DNA of 64,000 nucleotides from Natranaerofaba carboxydovora (GCF_022539405.1 NZ_CP054394.1:2550501-2614500), one strand, 5' to 3'. Positions 7,499 through 16,505 are shown, numbered from the stretch's first letter. Program-made: numbers and translations. Notes: a model not told the origin generated them from the sequence alone.

Positions 7499-9097
7499 TC
7501 ATAATGTATTTAACGTGTTGATCTGCATAACAAGAAAAGTGATATCGTCATTCCCCTGAAGAGAGCCACCATTAAAACGTCTAAAGTCTTCATTTAAAAA
7601 CTCGACAATAAATTCAGGGGACAAATAGCAATAGTCATAAAAAACTGATCGCAATCTTTCGTCGTATACTTTGCCCATATTTTCTTGTTCTGTAAGACCG
7701 TCAGTATAGATTAACAAAGTAGCTCCCTCGGTTAGAGTACAGGAGCTTTCGCCAAAATCAATAATATCTGCCGGGTATGCCTTCGATATCGGAAGTCCCT
7801 GGCTTTTTAGTTCTTTAAGCTTTTCATCAATAACAAGAAGGGGTGGGGTCTGAAACCCAACTCCACTATAGGTCAGCTCTAGTGTATTTAAGTCCAGCAC
7901 AGCAACAAAAATACAGATAAAGTAGTCATCAGGATAATTTTCTTTACCAAATTGATCCGAAAGGTATTTTAATACCTTTTCAGGTGTTATCTCTTTTTCC
8001 TCTACTAAGTTAACATAATTTTGGATTGTGTTTTTAACAAATACGCTCATCATTGCCCCTTCAAGGCTGTGACCGGTTACATCAGAGAGATAAAATACTA
8101 TCTTTTCATCAAGTTCCATAACATCATAAAAGTCTCCTCCTAACCGTTCTGCAGGGTAATGATGAGCCCCAAAAGAAACCTGTTCGAGCTCAGGCAAAGA
8201 TTCGGGCAATATTCTTTCATGGATCTGCTTTGCCTTTTGGAGCTCTTCATCTAGCTTATTATAAAGATTTTCTAACTCTAAGTTTTTTAGTTCAACTTCT
8301 GCTGTGTATTGATTGATCTTTTCCTGGTTTTCCTTGTTTTCAGTTATGTCCCTTATAATAGAAATAACTTCGTCATTATTAGTGGGTACGAGCCTCGCCT
8401 CAAAATATCTTTCTTCCCCGTTCAAAATAGCCAGTTTGTACTCTGTTCTCTGCATTTTGCCGGTTGCAATAGCTTCCTCCATGGAATAGCACACCCTATC
8501 TACCACCTCTCGAGGGAGTGTTTCGGATATATTTTTACCAATTGCATTTTCTTCAGCTATATAAAGCATTAATTCATCAGGTGCGTTAATATCAAGAAAT
8601 TTGCCATCTCTATTAAGTCTAACAATTATATCTGGAATTGCCGACATAATGGTATTACTAAATTTTTCACTTTGAACAAGGGCACTTTCTACTTCTTTTC
8701 TTTTTGATATGTCTTTTGAAGCACCAATAATTTTAACTACTTTATCATTTTTTACAATGGGAAATAGAGTTGTAAGCCAGGTTTTATCATCTTCTTTAAA
8801 ATTTATTGATTCCTGATAGTTTAATTCTTTTTTAGTTTTAAAGCATTCTTGATACTTTGACACCTGCAAGCCACCTGTTTTTTTATCAAACACTTCCACA
8901 GGAGTTTTCCCAATTACCTGATCTATATCTTTTATCCCGGTTTGTTTTTTGTATGCTTCATTTACATATTCATAGAAAAAATTATTATTATCGTCTATGC
9001 TTATTAAAAAAACAGCATCGTGGATGCTATTCATTATTCCTTCAAACAATATAGATAAATCTCCTAAGTTATCAATTAAGTATTTTTGCAATGGCAT
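7499..9097 (-). CDS. PAS-PAS-PP2C (SpoIIE/RsbU-type) serine phosphatase
   Basis: 532 residues. Two PAS domains (about 10-135 and 145-260, the first ending with the PAC-like ISKRKEVESAL), a coiled coil (about 260-300) and a C-terminal PP2C/SpoIIE domain with GGDFYDV, LSDVTGH and LLIYTDGLTE, which carry the metal-binding aspartates. Such proteins dephosphorylate anti-sigma factor antagonists in partner-switching stress pathways. No STAS protein or HPK-type anti-sigma kinase is nearby, so the target is elsewhere. The PAS domains may bind haem, flavin or a small ligand; which one cannot be read. GGAGGAGTGAATT precedes the ATG. Convergent with the flavoprotein gene; no terminator is obvious between them. 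Confidence 0.9.
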   Translation of the reverse strand: MPLQKYLIDNLGDLSILFEGIMNSIHDAVFLISIDDNNNFFYEYVNEAYKKQTGIKDIDQVIGKTPVEVFDKKTGGLQVSKYQECFKTKKELNYQESINFKEDDKTWLTTLFPIVKNDKVVKIIGASKDISKRKEVESALVQSEKFSNTIMSAIPDIIVRLNRDGKFLDINAPDELMLYIAEENAIGKNISETLPREVVDRVCYSMEEAIATGKMQRTEYKLAILNGEERYFEARLVPTNNDEVISIIRDITENKENQEKINQYTAEVELKNLELENLYNKLDEELQKAKQIHERILPESLPELEQVSFGAHHYPAERLGGDFYDVMELDEKIVFYLSDVTGHSLEGAMMSVFVKNTIQNYVNLVEEKEITPEKVLKYLSDQFGKENYPDDYFICIFVAVLDLNTLELTYSGVGFQTPPLLVIDEKLKELKSQGLPISKAYPADIIDFGESSCTLTEGATLLIYTDGLTEQENMGKVYDERLRSVFYDYCYLSPEFIVEFLNEDFRRFNGGSLQGNDDITFLVMQINTLNTL

Positions 9098-9340
9098 AAT
9101 TCACTCCTCCATTATTGGCTGCACATTAAGCAATATATGTATTAAACACATCAAAATTACATCAGATTCAATATTACATAGAGTCCATTATACTATATTA
9201 GGATTGTTTATTATATATTCTTCTAAATAAATCAAATTCCTGTTACCATCACAAAATTATATAAGTATAAAAAATAAATATAGAAAAGAGTTAGTAAAAC
9301 TAATATAATGAAGTATAATGATTAAATGGAAAATAAATGA

Positions 9341-9360
9341 TTGATTCTGGTGCAAAGATA
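9341..9360. repeat. End fragment of the dispersed palindromic repeat
   Basis: TTGATTCTGGTGCAAAG matches the terminal arm of the full copy at 15444. It lies in the 5' region of lemA. The remainder of the 283-base gap 9098-9381 is AT-rich with no other feature I can support. Confidence 0.55.
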
Positions 9361-9381
9361 AATTCAAAGGAGGTATGAAAA

Positions 9382-9933
9382 ATGATTATCGCATTGGTTG
9401 TTTTAGGAGTGATAATATTATATGTTGTTGTACTTTATAACGGTCTAATATCTAAGAAAAACAACGTAGACCGAGCCTGGAGCGACATTGACACACACCT
9501 GCAAAAAAGATACGACCTTGTCCCAAACCTTGTTAATACTGTAAAGGGTTATATGAAACACGAACAGGAGGTCTTAGAAAATATTACCCAAGCCCGCACA
9601 AAATGGATGAATTCTAGTACCCTTAAAGATAAAGAAGCAGCTGAAAATCAAATGGCAGGTGCATTAAAGAGCTTATTCGCCGTTTCTGAGAACTATCCGG
9701 AGTTAAAGGCTAACGAAAACTTTAAGCTTTTACAGGAAGATTTGACCGCTATCGAAAATAAGCTTGCTTATGCTAGACAAAGATACAATAGAACTGTTAA
9801 GGCTTTTAACACTGCGATTCAGAAGTTCCCTGCTGTAATCTTTGCAAACATGCTAAACTTTGAACAGCAGGAATATTTCGAAGTTGAAACTGAAGAAGCA
9901 AGAAGGCCTGTTGAGGTGAACTTTGACGAGTAA
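9382..9933 (+). CDS. lemA: LemA family protein
   Basis: 183 residues: one N-terminal membrane helix (about 2-20), then the helical LemA domain with the family signature SKKNNVDRAWSDIDTHLQKR followed by YDLVPNLVNTV, and the conserved C-terminal NMLNFEQQEYFEVE segment. LemA proteins are membrane anchored, with helical bundles of poorly defined biochemical role, and are very often encoded next to an HtpX-type protease, as here (59 bases downstream). The ATG has AAGGAGG upstream. Function in membrane-protein quality control is inferred from the partner. Confidence 0.93.
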   Translation: MIIALVVLGVIILYVVVLYNGLISKKNNVDRAWSDIDTHLQKRYDLVPNLVNTVKGYMKHEQEVLENITQARTKWMNSSTLKDKEAAENQMAGALKSLFAVSENYPELKANENFKLLQEDLTAIENKLAYARQRYNRTVKAFNTAIQKFPAVIFANMLNFEQQEYFEVETEEARRPVEVNFDE

Positions 9934-9992
9934 AAGAAAAATAAGAATGCAGATATATTTAAGGTGAGTAAAGTGAGGTGTAATTACTAAAA

Positions 9993-10964
9993 ATGCTTAT
10001 TGAAGAACACATTAAGCGCAACAAACTAAAAACTTACTTGCTTTTCGGGCTGTATATTTTTTTATTTGCTGCAGTAGCCTTTTTACTCGGATTATATACC
10101 GGAGATGTAGTAACCTGGGGAATACTGTTCGGTGTTGTTTTTGTTGTTATGTTTATAATTAGTAACTTCTTTGGCAAAAATGTAATCGCCAAGATGACAG
10201 GAGCAAGAGAGGTTACAAGAGAACAAGAGCCATATCTCTATCACACAATTGACGGGCTTAGTATAGCAGCAGGTATTAATACCCCCAAAGCTTATATTAT
10301 AGAAACTGATACTCCTAATGCCTTCGCTGCTGGCTCTTCTCCCAAAAATGCTATCGTTGGGGTGACAAGGGGACTTTTGAATAGATTAAACAGGGAAGAG
10401 CTTGAAGCAGTTATCGCACATGAAATGGCTCATATTAAAAATTACGATATTAAGGTAGCTACTATATCCGTAGTACTTGCAGGGACTATAGTTTTTGTGG
10501 CTCATATGATGAGAAGGAGTCTTTTTTGGGGTAGATTTGGCCGTGCTGGCATGGGTGGAGGCTCTAGACGAGGAGGCAGTGGCAAAGGCGGTGCCGCTGT
10601 AATTCAAATTCTTGCTTTGATTGTAGTGATTATAATTGCCCCTCTAATGGCAAGGATAATACAGTTTGCAATCTCAAGAAAAAGAGAATACCTTGCAGAT
10701 GCAAGTGGTGCTGAATTAACAGGGTATCCTGAAGCACTTGCAAGCGCCCTTGAAAAAATCTCCGGTATGCAAAAAGATGATACAAAACTAGACAACGATG
10801 CCATTAAAGGGCTGTTTATCGTTAATCCTTCTTTGGAGGATAGTGCAGGTGCTGTAGGCAGCGAGCAGACAGATGTGATGAGCTTTAGCGGCAAAAGAAA
10901 AAGTAGTCTTTTTTCTACACATCCGGATGTTAAAGATAGAATAGAGCGGCTTCGAAGCATGTAA
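9993..10964 (+). CDS. htpX: HtpX-like M48 zinc metalloprotease
   Basis: 323 residues. Two N-terminal membrane helices (about 17-70), then the zinc-binding HEMAH motif in VIAHEMAHIKNYD with the third ligand Glu in SRKREYLADASGAEL, and two further hydrophobic segments between them. The glycine- and arginine-rich insert MGGGSRRGGSGKGG is probably a flexible loop. HtpX proteases degrade misfolded inner-membrane proteins with the active site on the cytoplasmic side. It forms a pair with lemA. GAGGTG is about 13 bases before the ATG, a slightly long spacing. A weak hairpin with a T-run follows. Confidence 0.95.
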   Translation: MLIEEHIKRNKLKTYLLFGLYIFLFAAVAFLLGLYTGDVVTWGILFGVVFVVMFIISNFFGKNVIAKMTGAREVTREQEPYLYHTIDGLSIAAGINTPKAYIIETDTPNAFAAGSSPKNAIVGVTRGLLNRLNREELEAVIAHEMAHIKNYDIKVATISVVLAGTIVFVAHMMRRSLFWGRFGRAGMGGGSRRGGSGKGGAAVIQILALIVVIIIAPLMARIIQFAISRKREYLADASGAELTGYPEALASALEKISGMQKDDTKLDNDAIKGLFIVNPSLEDSAGAVGSEQTDVMSFSGKRKSSLFSTHPDVKDRIERLRSM

Positions 10965-10988
10965 ATATTTTTTAAACATATTAATCAC

Positions 10989-11009
10989 AGGTTGAAAACC
11001 TCTTTTTTT
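10989..11009 (+). terminator. Short hairpin terminator after htpX
   Basis: AGGTT-GAA-AACCT (5-bp stem, 3-base loop) followed by seven T at 11003-11009, 25 bases after the htpX stop. The weak stem lowers confidence. Confidence 0.5.
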
Positions 11010-11030
11010 ATGTTTTATAATCTTTTTCAA

Positions 11031-11056
11031 GTGGTGTTTTCTTGTGGTGTTTTCTT
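11031..11056. repeat. Perfect 13-bp tandem duplication
   Basis: GTGGTGTTTTCTT occurs twice back to back (11031-11043 and 11044-11056), just upstream of the ribosome binding site of the next gene. Confidence 0.7.
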
Positions 11057-11090
11057 TAATTTGTAGTCATAAATTTTGGAGGCAGATAGC

Positions 11091-11831
11091 TTGGAAAAAA
11101 AGCAAATACCATTTATAATAACAATTTCCTATTTCATTGCCTTTATCGGTATTAGGATGGCAGTACTAATAGCCGGCTCTGCTGAGAGTGAGTTCGCAGA
11201 TGCTGCAAAACACGGATTAACTCCAGAGGTAGATTTTTATATAGGCAGAAATATAATACTTTTTGGTTATCATATTCACCATTTTTATTTTGGAATCGCT
11301 CTTATATGTATAGCAGGGTGGCTTGCTTTGGTTGGATCAGAGTTTTTGAAAAAGCAGCATATAGCCTTTTTGTACGGGACTGGGCTTGGGTTATTCATGG
11401 ACGAGATTGGACTTTTACTCACCTGGGGTGATTATTATTCTAGCTTGACTTACCTTATCAGCTTATTCTTGGCAGGGATTCTGGTCAACATAGTGTTTTT
11501 TCCATATTTTTGGAGAAGCGTTAAGGAAAACCTGGTAAGTACCAGTCCAAACTCATTCTTTTGGAAAATAACATTATATAACAAAAATTTTGTGAGGACG
11601 GTGGATAACTTGAGTAATGATACTAATAAAACTCACAGAGCCAGTTTAGTATTTACTGGGGTCATTTATATTGCTGTCGGATTTTTAATCCTATTGTACC
11701 CTGAGTTTGTTTATTACTGGGTTGCAGGTGGATTTTTCATCCAGGGTGCAGCTTCTCTAATTAGAGCCTGGCAGAATAAAGAAGACGAAAAAGAAGAAGC
11801 AGAAAAAAGTAAAGCCCAAAATACATCATAG
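11091..11831 (+). CDS. Integral membrane protein of unknown function
   Basis: 247 residues from TTG 11091; GGAGG at 11078-11082 sits eight bases before it, so the in-frame TTG at 11076 is too early. About six hydrophobic segments. Histidines cluster in FGYHIHHFYFGIALI around residue 65, and MDEIGLLLTWGDYYS follows near 105, a pattern that could bind metal or haem but is not diagnostic. The C-terminal tail is highly charged. I do not recognise the family with certainty. It converges on the yqeC-like gene, and no terminator is apparent between them. Confidence 0.7.
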   Translation: MEKKQIPFIITISYFIAFIGIRMAVLIAGSAESEFADAAKHGLTPEVDFYIGRNIILFGYHIHHFYFGIALICIAGWLALVGSEFLKKQHIAFLYGTGLGLFMDEIGLLLTWGDYYSSLTYLISLFLAGILVNIVFFPYFWRSVKENLVSTSPNSFFWKITLYNKNFVRTVDNLSNDTNKTHRASLVFTGVIYIAVGFLILLYPEFVYYWVAGGFFIQGAASLIRAWQNKEDEKEEAEKSKAQNTS

Positions 11832-11858
11832 TTTGTCATAGCACAGTTTATTCATAAC

Positions 11859-12638
11859 CTAGTTAAGCACCTTCTGTACCGGGTTCATTGCCTTTAAGGT
11901 CCCAAGTATTATCCTATCAAATTTTATTTTGTCTGATTTTGCTAACTTAGATACAATGGGCAGGGCTTTGTTTAATTCTTTTTCGGTATCAACTTTATTA
12001 ATAAATAATATCACTCTTGCATCAAAAGACATTTTACTAGCTCTAAGTGATGTGTATTCAATGATCTTTCTAAAATAATTTTCTTTCAAAACACTTCCTA
12101 TTTTTAACCCTGTTATTTTGGCTGCTAGCTCTGCTCTATGAACGTGTTCTTCAGTTAATTTTTTGTCTACTGCATCAATCCCTGTCATCATTACAACCAC
12201 ATCTGTTCCTCCAGGTATCACAGGTTCATTTTCCAAAAAACCACCTTTTAGCGGTTTTCTTTTGGCACCGTCAGCTTCTACGATCATACTTTCTACTAGA
12301 CCTTCAGTCTTTACAAACTCTTTAAGCTCCTTAATCCATTTCGTAGGCACACCTTCTACTTTATTTCCTGCAATTTTTTTAGAGGCCAAGAAAATAGTTT
12401 TATCATCTGGATTTATGGTTTTTAATTCTTTTTTTACCTGCTTCAAATCATCTGAAATAATATATTTATCAACTTTTTTGGGGCAAAGATGCTCCATTTG
12501 GGTAGTTGTTGTAATGATAACTCGTTCCTCCATTGTTAATTCTCCTGCAAGACGCAAGATAAAACTTGTTTTGCCCCCACCTCCAACAACACTTATCACT
12601 CTATCGTCAAAACCAAGGGACATCCCTTCTATTAACAT
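11859..12638 (-). CDS. yqeC: YqeC-like selenium-dependent hydroxylase accessory protein
   Basis: About 259 residues. The P-loop-like VVGGGGKTSFILRLA near the N terminus, TTTTQM, EADGAKRKPLKG and MTGIDAV are typical of the YqeC family. YqeC genes usually accompany labile-selenium molybdenum hydroxylases, and YqeC is thought to help mature their cofactor. No molybdenum hydroxylase, selD or yqeB is in this window, so the gene is an isolated member here. ATG 12638 is chosen because AGGAG is nine bases upstream; a GTG at 12647 is too close to it. Function is by family only. Confidence 0.75.
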   Translation of the reverse strand: MLIEGMSLGFDDRVISVVGGGGKTSFILRLAGELTMEERVIITTTTQMEHLCPKKVDKYIISDDLKQVKKELKTINPDDKTIFLASKKIAGNKVEGVPTKWIKELKEFVKTEGLVESMIVEADGAKRKPLKGGFLENEPVIPGGTDVVVMMTGIDAVDKKLTEEHVHRAELAAKITGLKIGSVLKENYFRKIIEYTSLRASKMSFDARVILFINKVDTEKELNKALPIVSKLAKSDKIKFDRIILGTLKAMNPVQKVLN

Positions 12639-12750
12639 ATATAGCACTCCTATCTATATAAACTGCTTTTATATTTAAAGGTACATTATAGTCCAAAAAT
12701 TATAGTATGCCTAATTTAAGATTATTATTCCAAAGTTAATATAATTTAAT

Positions 12751-12783
12751 GAAGCGGCCCACCAAAAGAAATTAGGCCGCTTC
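12751..12783 (-). terminator. Hairpin after the sugar-binding lipoprotein gene
   Basis: Perfect 9-bp stem GAAGCGGCC / GGCCGCTTC (12751-12759, 12775-12783), about 40 bases past the stop. The following minus-strand sequence is AT-rich but not a clean T-run. Confidence 0.6.
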
Positions 12784-12822
12784 AATTAGTAATTAATACA
12801 TTTCTAAACAAGTAAGTTTATA

Positions 12823-13965
12823 TTAATCCCAGAGATGGTCCAGTTTATTCTCCCAAAGCCTCTCATCATCAGGATCTACTTCATGGGGCACTAAAGGTCC
12901 CTGCTGCTTCAAGTATCCACCTTCATCAGCCCATGGGTTTTCTTCTACGGGCGCCGGAGCCCAAATAGCGTCCTCATCATCTACTTCATCACCGGGCCTT
13001 GGTATTTCTTTTCCTTCATTAAGGTCATTTAAGTACCCTACTGCAAGCTTAGCAGCAGAATATGCAGGCTGTGCTACTATTGACCTTACTTTTCCATCTT
13101 TAATTAAATCAAGGCCTTCTGGTCCCATACAGATTCCGGTTATTCCGTAATCGGCCGGATCTTCGCCGTGACTTTCTATAGCGCTAACCGCTCCAGGCCC
13201 CATTATATCAGGTGTATGAACATATACACCCAGCACCTCGTCACCATGCCTTGTCAAAAGGTCGCTTGTTCTCTCAAAAGCATCATCATTGTTCCAGTGT
13301 CCTTCACCCTGGGCCACTTCTAGCTGAGAATATTCTTCTATAACTTCATTAAAGGCTTCTGTTGAAGCCTGAGCAAACATATCCTGCATAGATCCTGTAA
13401 TCTCAAGTACCACTCCTTCAGGCACTTCTCCATCATTACGTTCTTTTATACCTTCAATGAAATCTTCAGCTGCTTTTGTGGTAGCTTCATGGATGTCAAA
13501 ATTAATATATAGCTCTATATCTCCACCTTCAGGGGATGTATCAAGGGCCATTACAGGTATATCCTCTTCATTTAAACTTTCTATACCGGGAACTATAGCC
13601 TGTAGATCCACTGCCCCCGCCATAATCAAGCCATCTACCTCCTGAGTGATGTAATTATCCATAAGATTCATTATAGTTTCGGCATCTGCCTGTCCATCCC
13701 TTATATCAACATGAACATCACCTAGCTCATCTGCTTTGTTCTCTGCACCTTCTCTAAAAGCCTCTATGTAAGGAGTGCCCGGGTATTTAATAATCATCCC
13801 AAAGTTTAGATCAGCATCTTCATCAACTTCAACTTCCGCGTCTTCCATACCGGGATCACCACCAGCATCCTTACCTTCCTCAGGCGAACAGCCAGTTACT
13901 ATAAACGCAGCCAGTAAAACTGTTAAGATAGTTAACAACAATAATTTACTATTTAGTAATTTCAT
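12823..13965 (-). CDS. Sugar-type ABC transporter substrate-binding lipoprotein (Peripla_BP_4 type), orphan
   Basis: 380 residues from ATG 13965, chosen because GGAGGGG lies six bases upstream. The signal peptide ends in a lipobox (FIVTGC), followed by a very acidic linker (EVEVDEDADL). The mature protein follows the RbsB-like fold: LNFGMIIKYPGTPYIEAFREG, then TIMNLMDNYITQEVDGLIMAG and a second lobe with GVYVHTPDIMGPGAV. It would capture a sugar or related solute outside the cell. No permease or ATPase gene is next to it, so it must use a remote transporter or serve as a receptor. Ligand unknown. Confidence 0.82.
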   Translation of the reverse strand: MKLLNSKLLLLTILTVLLAAFIVTGCSPEEGKDAGGDPGMEDAEVEVDEDADLNFGMIIKYPGTPYIEAFREGAENKADELGDVHVDIRDGQADAETIMNLMDNYITQEVDGLIMAGAVDLQAIVPGIESLNEEDIPVMALDTSPEGGDIELYINFDIHEATTKAAEDFIEGIKERNDGEVPEGVVLEITGSMQDMFAQASTEAFNEVIEEYSQLEVAQGEGHWNNDDAFERTSDLLTRHGDEVLGVYVHTPDIMGPGAVSAIESHGEDPADYGITGICMGPEGLDLIKDGKVRSIVAQPAYSAAKLAVGYLNDLNEGKEIPRPGDEVDDEDAIWAPAPVEENPWADEGGYLKQQGPLVPHEVDPDDERLWENKLDHLWD

Positions 13966-14110
13966 AAAAAACCCCTCCTCTATTTTTTGCTGCAACAATT
14001 AATTTAACTTTTTATTTCTTCATTTTTATTATATTTATTCTATTTGTAGCACCTCCTTCCTTTAAAAAGGCAAAATTCAAATAACTCAAATAATGCCTAT
14101 CGACTGCCTA

Positions 14111-14151
14111 AAAATTTTCGACAAAAAATTAATATTTCCTTCGAAAATTTT
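14111..14151 (-). terminator. AT-rich hairpin after the DUF362 gene
   Basis: Perfect 11-bp stem AAAATTTTCGA / TCGAAAATTTT (14111-14121, 14141-14151) directly after the stop codon, with a T-rich run following on the minus strand. Low GC makes it a weak terminator call. Confidence 0.5.
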
Positions 14152-14152
14152 C

Positions 14153-15394
14153 TTATTGTAAACATTTAAGTACTTTCAATACTTCATTGTTTTCCGGGGG
14201 GCAGCCAAAAACACGGGTTAATTTAACATTTTGCTTATTTGTTTTATTTAAAATTTCAATTTTGAAGGTACATGGTCTAAGAGCACACCTACCAACCAGT
14301 ATCACTTCAGCGTCGTTTTTGTCATAACTCCCAACACTTTTGGCATCCCCATTTTTTGTCATCTCATTGTATTCTTCCATCTCATTCAATTCACCCGTTA
14401 TAATTGTTTTATTTGCTAACTTTTTTTCTAAATTGTCTTCTTTTATATCATAAAGACAGCTAATCACAGTATTTTTACACCCTGTGCAAGTCGATTTAGA
14501 AAAAACCATCGAAAACCCATCAGCTTCTATTTTTATATCCTTGCCTCTATCAAAATTTTTCACAGGGAGATTATCTTTAGTGTAATCACCAAGAATTTTT
14601 ATCTTTTCTCTATCGATTGTTCCAAACTTTTTATTAGACAGTGATTTTTCTATGAATAACTCATCCTCATTAACCCCCATTATTTCAGAGGCAATAGCAT
14701 CAACAGCCACCAAATCCATACCTGCAAGAATAAGGTCCATATTAACAGGGCTACCAAAAACAGGCCCTCTTCCCTCAAGGGCATAAATCCCGTCCATCAC
14801 CGACAAAACTTGCTTTTCACCAATCAAAGTACTTACAAACTCGCTCAAAGCTTCTGAAAGATTATATTTGTTATGAAATCTCTTTTTTTCTTCATCTGCC
14901 AAAAGGCCCTTTAAGTTTTTTATTCCAAGGCTTACTTCAAACTGATCATGAGTTTTCATCACGGGAAGGGTAATGATAACATCTACTTCTTTTACCGTAT
15001 TATAGATTTTAAATCCGTTTAGCTTTGAAATTTTGTCTTTTTTTAAATCCCTTACATCATAGCCTTTTTGTCTTAACTCATCATAACCGCATGTAGAGAT
15101 AACATCTTCAGTATTAACACCCACTGCCGAAGAATCACCAATTATAGGAGTTGCTCCAGCTTTAACGACCTGAAGGGCAAGGGCTTCACTTACTTCTACA
15201 AGGGTTACAGCTCCGCTTATTCTTTTTGGCGGCACTGCAACCAGGTTTGGTTTTATCAAGACTTTTTGGCCTGGGGTTATATATTTATCTAGTCCAGCTT
15301 CAATATAGCTTTTCTCTACAGCATGGATTATCTTTTCTTTATCTAAGTCCCTTACATCCTTCTGTCTAGCTTTATTTACTGAAACAATCGCCAT
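14153..15394 (-). CDS. DUF362-domain protein
   Basis: 413 residues from ATG 15394, chosen for GAGAGGG upstream and because the family starts near this point. The DUF362 core (about 1-290) includes KVLIKPNLVAVPP, SGAVTLVEVSEALAL, PVMKTHDQFEVSLGIKNLKGLL and MDGIYALEGRGPVFG. The C-terminal 120 residues contain cysteines (CTGCKNTVISC, CALRPC, FGCPP) that might bind metal but do not form a standard ferredoxin motif. DUF362 proteins are often linked to iron-sulfur chemistry; the reaction is unknown. Upstream lies a full copy of the dispersed palindromic repeat. The gene stands alone. Confidence 0.8.
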   Translation of the reverse strand: MAIVSVNKARQKDVRDLDKEKIIHAVEKSYIEAGLDKYITPGQKVLIKPNLVAVPPKRISGAVTLVEVSEALALQVVKAGATPIIGDSSAVGVNTEDVISTCGYDELRQKGYDVRDLKKDKISKLNGFKIYNTVKEVDVIITLPVMKTHDQFEVSLGIKNLKGLLADEEKKRFHNKYNLSEALSEFVSTLIGEKQVLSVMDGIYALEGRGPVFGSPVNMDLILAGMDLVAVDAIASEIMGVNEDELFIEKSLSNKKFGTIDREKIKILGDYTKDNLPVKNFDRGKDIKIEADGFSMVFSKSTCTGCKNTVISCLYDIKEDNLEKKLANKTIITGELNEMEEYNEMTKNGDAKSVGSYDKNDAEVILVGRCALRPCTFKIEILNKTNKQNVKLTRVFGCPPENNEVLKVLKCLQ

Positions 15395-15443
15395 ATTAAA
15401 ACCCTCTCTATCTACATTCATAATACTTTCACATATATAGTAC

Positions 15444-15538
15444 TTGATTCTGGTGCAAAAAGTCATATGAACAAAGGTTTTGTTTTTAATTGTAAAAACA
15501 CTTAGCTTATGTGAATAGACTTTTTGCACCAGAATCAA
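15444..15538. repeat. Full 95-bp copy of the dispersed palindromic (MITE-like) repeat
   Basis: Terminal inverted repeats of 21 bp match perfectly (15444-15464 and 15518-15538; the outer part reads TTGATTCTGGTGCAAAAAG). The interior is itself imperfectly palindromic. There is no ORF inside and no clear target-site duplication. It separates the DUF362 gene from the 55-residue ORF. Confidence 0.85.
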
Positions 15539-15541
15539 ATT

Positions 15542-15709
15542 TTATATTACATCAAAAATCCTGAGAAAGATGATTATAATTATTAAAATAGATATATTCA
15601 AGGATATAACAGATATTTTTCGATTCGCAAGAATAAAAGCCCTGCCAACCAGGGAGGTTATTTTTAACAGTAACAATGATATTAGATAAAAGTAAAAATC
15701 ACCCATCAT
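15542..15709 (-). CDS. Small membrane protein (55 residues), hypothetical
   Basis: Begins MMGDFYFYLISLLLLKITS and contains two hydrophobic helices separated by a short basic loop (GRAFILANRKIS). The ATG at 15709 has AGGGAGG five to six bases upstream, much better than the earlier in-frame ATG at 15790. Its stop codon lies four bases from the end of the repeat at 15444-15538. No family is recognised. The strong ribosome binding site is the main support. Confidence 0.5.
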   Translation of the reverse strand: MMGDFYFYLISLLLLKITSLVGRAFILANRKISVISLNISILIIIIIFLRIFDVI

Positions 15710-15767
15710 TAAGTCCTCCCTTGTTAATTCTTTTTGATAGAAAATTTTAGACTTTGTAGACATACTA

Positions 15768-15803
15768 AAGCCTTTAAGGAGGCTTATCATCTCTTAAAGG
15801 CTT
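15768..15803. terminator. 11-bp hairpin after the GGDEF-like gene
   Basis: Arms AAGCCTTTAAG (15768-15778) and CTTAAAGGCTT (15793-15803) pair perfectly, 16 bases past the stop of the gene at 15819-16253. There is no strong T-run, so it may be a terminator or an RNA-stabilising hairpin. Confidence 0.45.
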
Positions 15804-15818
15804 CAGCTAAATGGTTCT

Positions 15819-16253
15819 TTATCTAACAACGTTCTGTGTTTTGTAGATATTTCGGTGAGTTATGTCTATATCAAACAGCTCATTGTCATTACTATCCGTA
15901 AATTTTTGTTCAATTCTTTTAGTAACAGTTTTGAAATGTTTTTCTTCTATATTGATTAATAATACAATAATTTGATTCTCATTCCATATAGTCACTAAAT
16001 CGCTTTTTCTAAGGGCATGCCAAAGAATGTCCTTTAAATTTTTTGCAGCACTCTCAATCTGCTCATAAGATATTTGGCTTTTTCTGCGCATTGTAATTAT
16101 CATGATTATGGAGTTCCTATTATAACGATAGCTTATCCTTTTCTCCAGGTTATATACAAACTTAAAGTAATCAACTTCACAGAAAATAGGGCCTTCTAAA
16201 AGCTCGTGATCTGTTAAAATTTTGTCGATTAAAAAAGAATCTACTTCTTTCAT
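15819..16253 (-). CDS. Degenerate GGDEF-like domain protein
   Basis: 144 residues. The stretch LRKSDLVTIWNENQIIVLL aligns with the LRxSDxxARYGGDEFxxLL region of diguanylate cyclases, but GGDEF itself reads NENQI, so catalysis and GTP binding are almost certainly lost. The protein is shorter than a full GGDEF domain plus sensor. It could be a c-di-GMP pathway remnant or a degenerate nucleotide-cyclase-fold regulator. The ATG is well placed behind GGGGGGG. The fold assignment is moderate and the function unknown. Confidence 0.55.
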   Translation of the reverse strand: MKEVDSFLIDKILTDHELLEGPIFCEVDYFKFVYNLEKRISYRYNRNSIIMIITMRRKSQISYEQIESAAKNLKDILWHALRKSDLVTIWNENQIIVLLINIEEKHFKTVTKRIEQKFTDSNDNELFDIDITHRNIYKTQNVVR

Positions 16254-16393
16254 AAGCTTACCCCCCCTTTACTTTATTACTTTAACAAAGGTGGTATTAT
16301 TGTGAAAATATTCTTTATTATTACTTTAAGTATAACTTATTTTTTCCCAAAAATATATTACTTTTTAATTACTTTTACATCTTCAAACATAAA

Positions 16394-16449
16394 AATCTCC
16401 CCTTTAAGTATTAGATTCTTGTTTAATCTAATTACATAAAGGGGAGATT
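16394..16449 (-). terminator. Terminator of the NuoEFG-like operon
   Basis: 13-bp perfect stem (16394-16406 with 16437-16449) and an inner 7-bp stem (TTAGATT/AATCTAA), followed on the minus strand by TTTTTA. It lies about 60 bases past the last gene of the operon. Confidence 0.85.
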
Positions 16450-16505
16450 ACCCGAATCAAAAGATCATCTTAAGTTAGCTTTTAAGCTTTTGACTTGTTA
16501 ATTTA

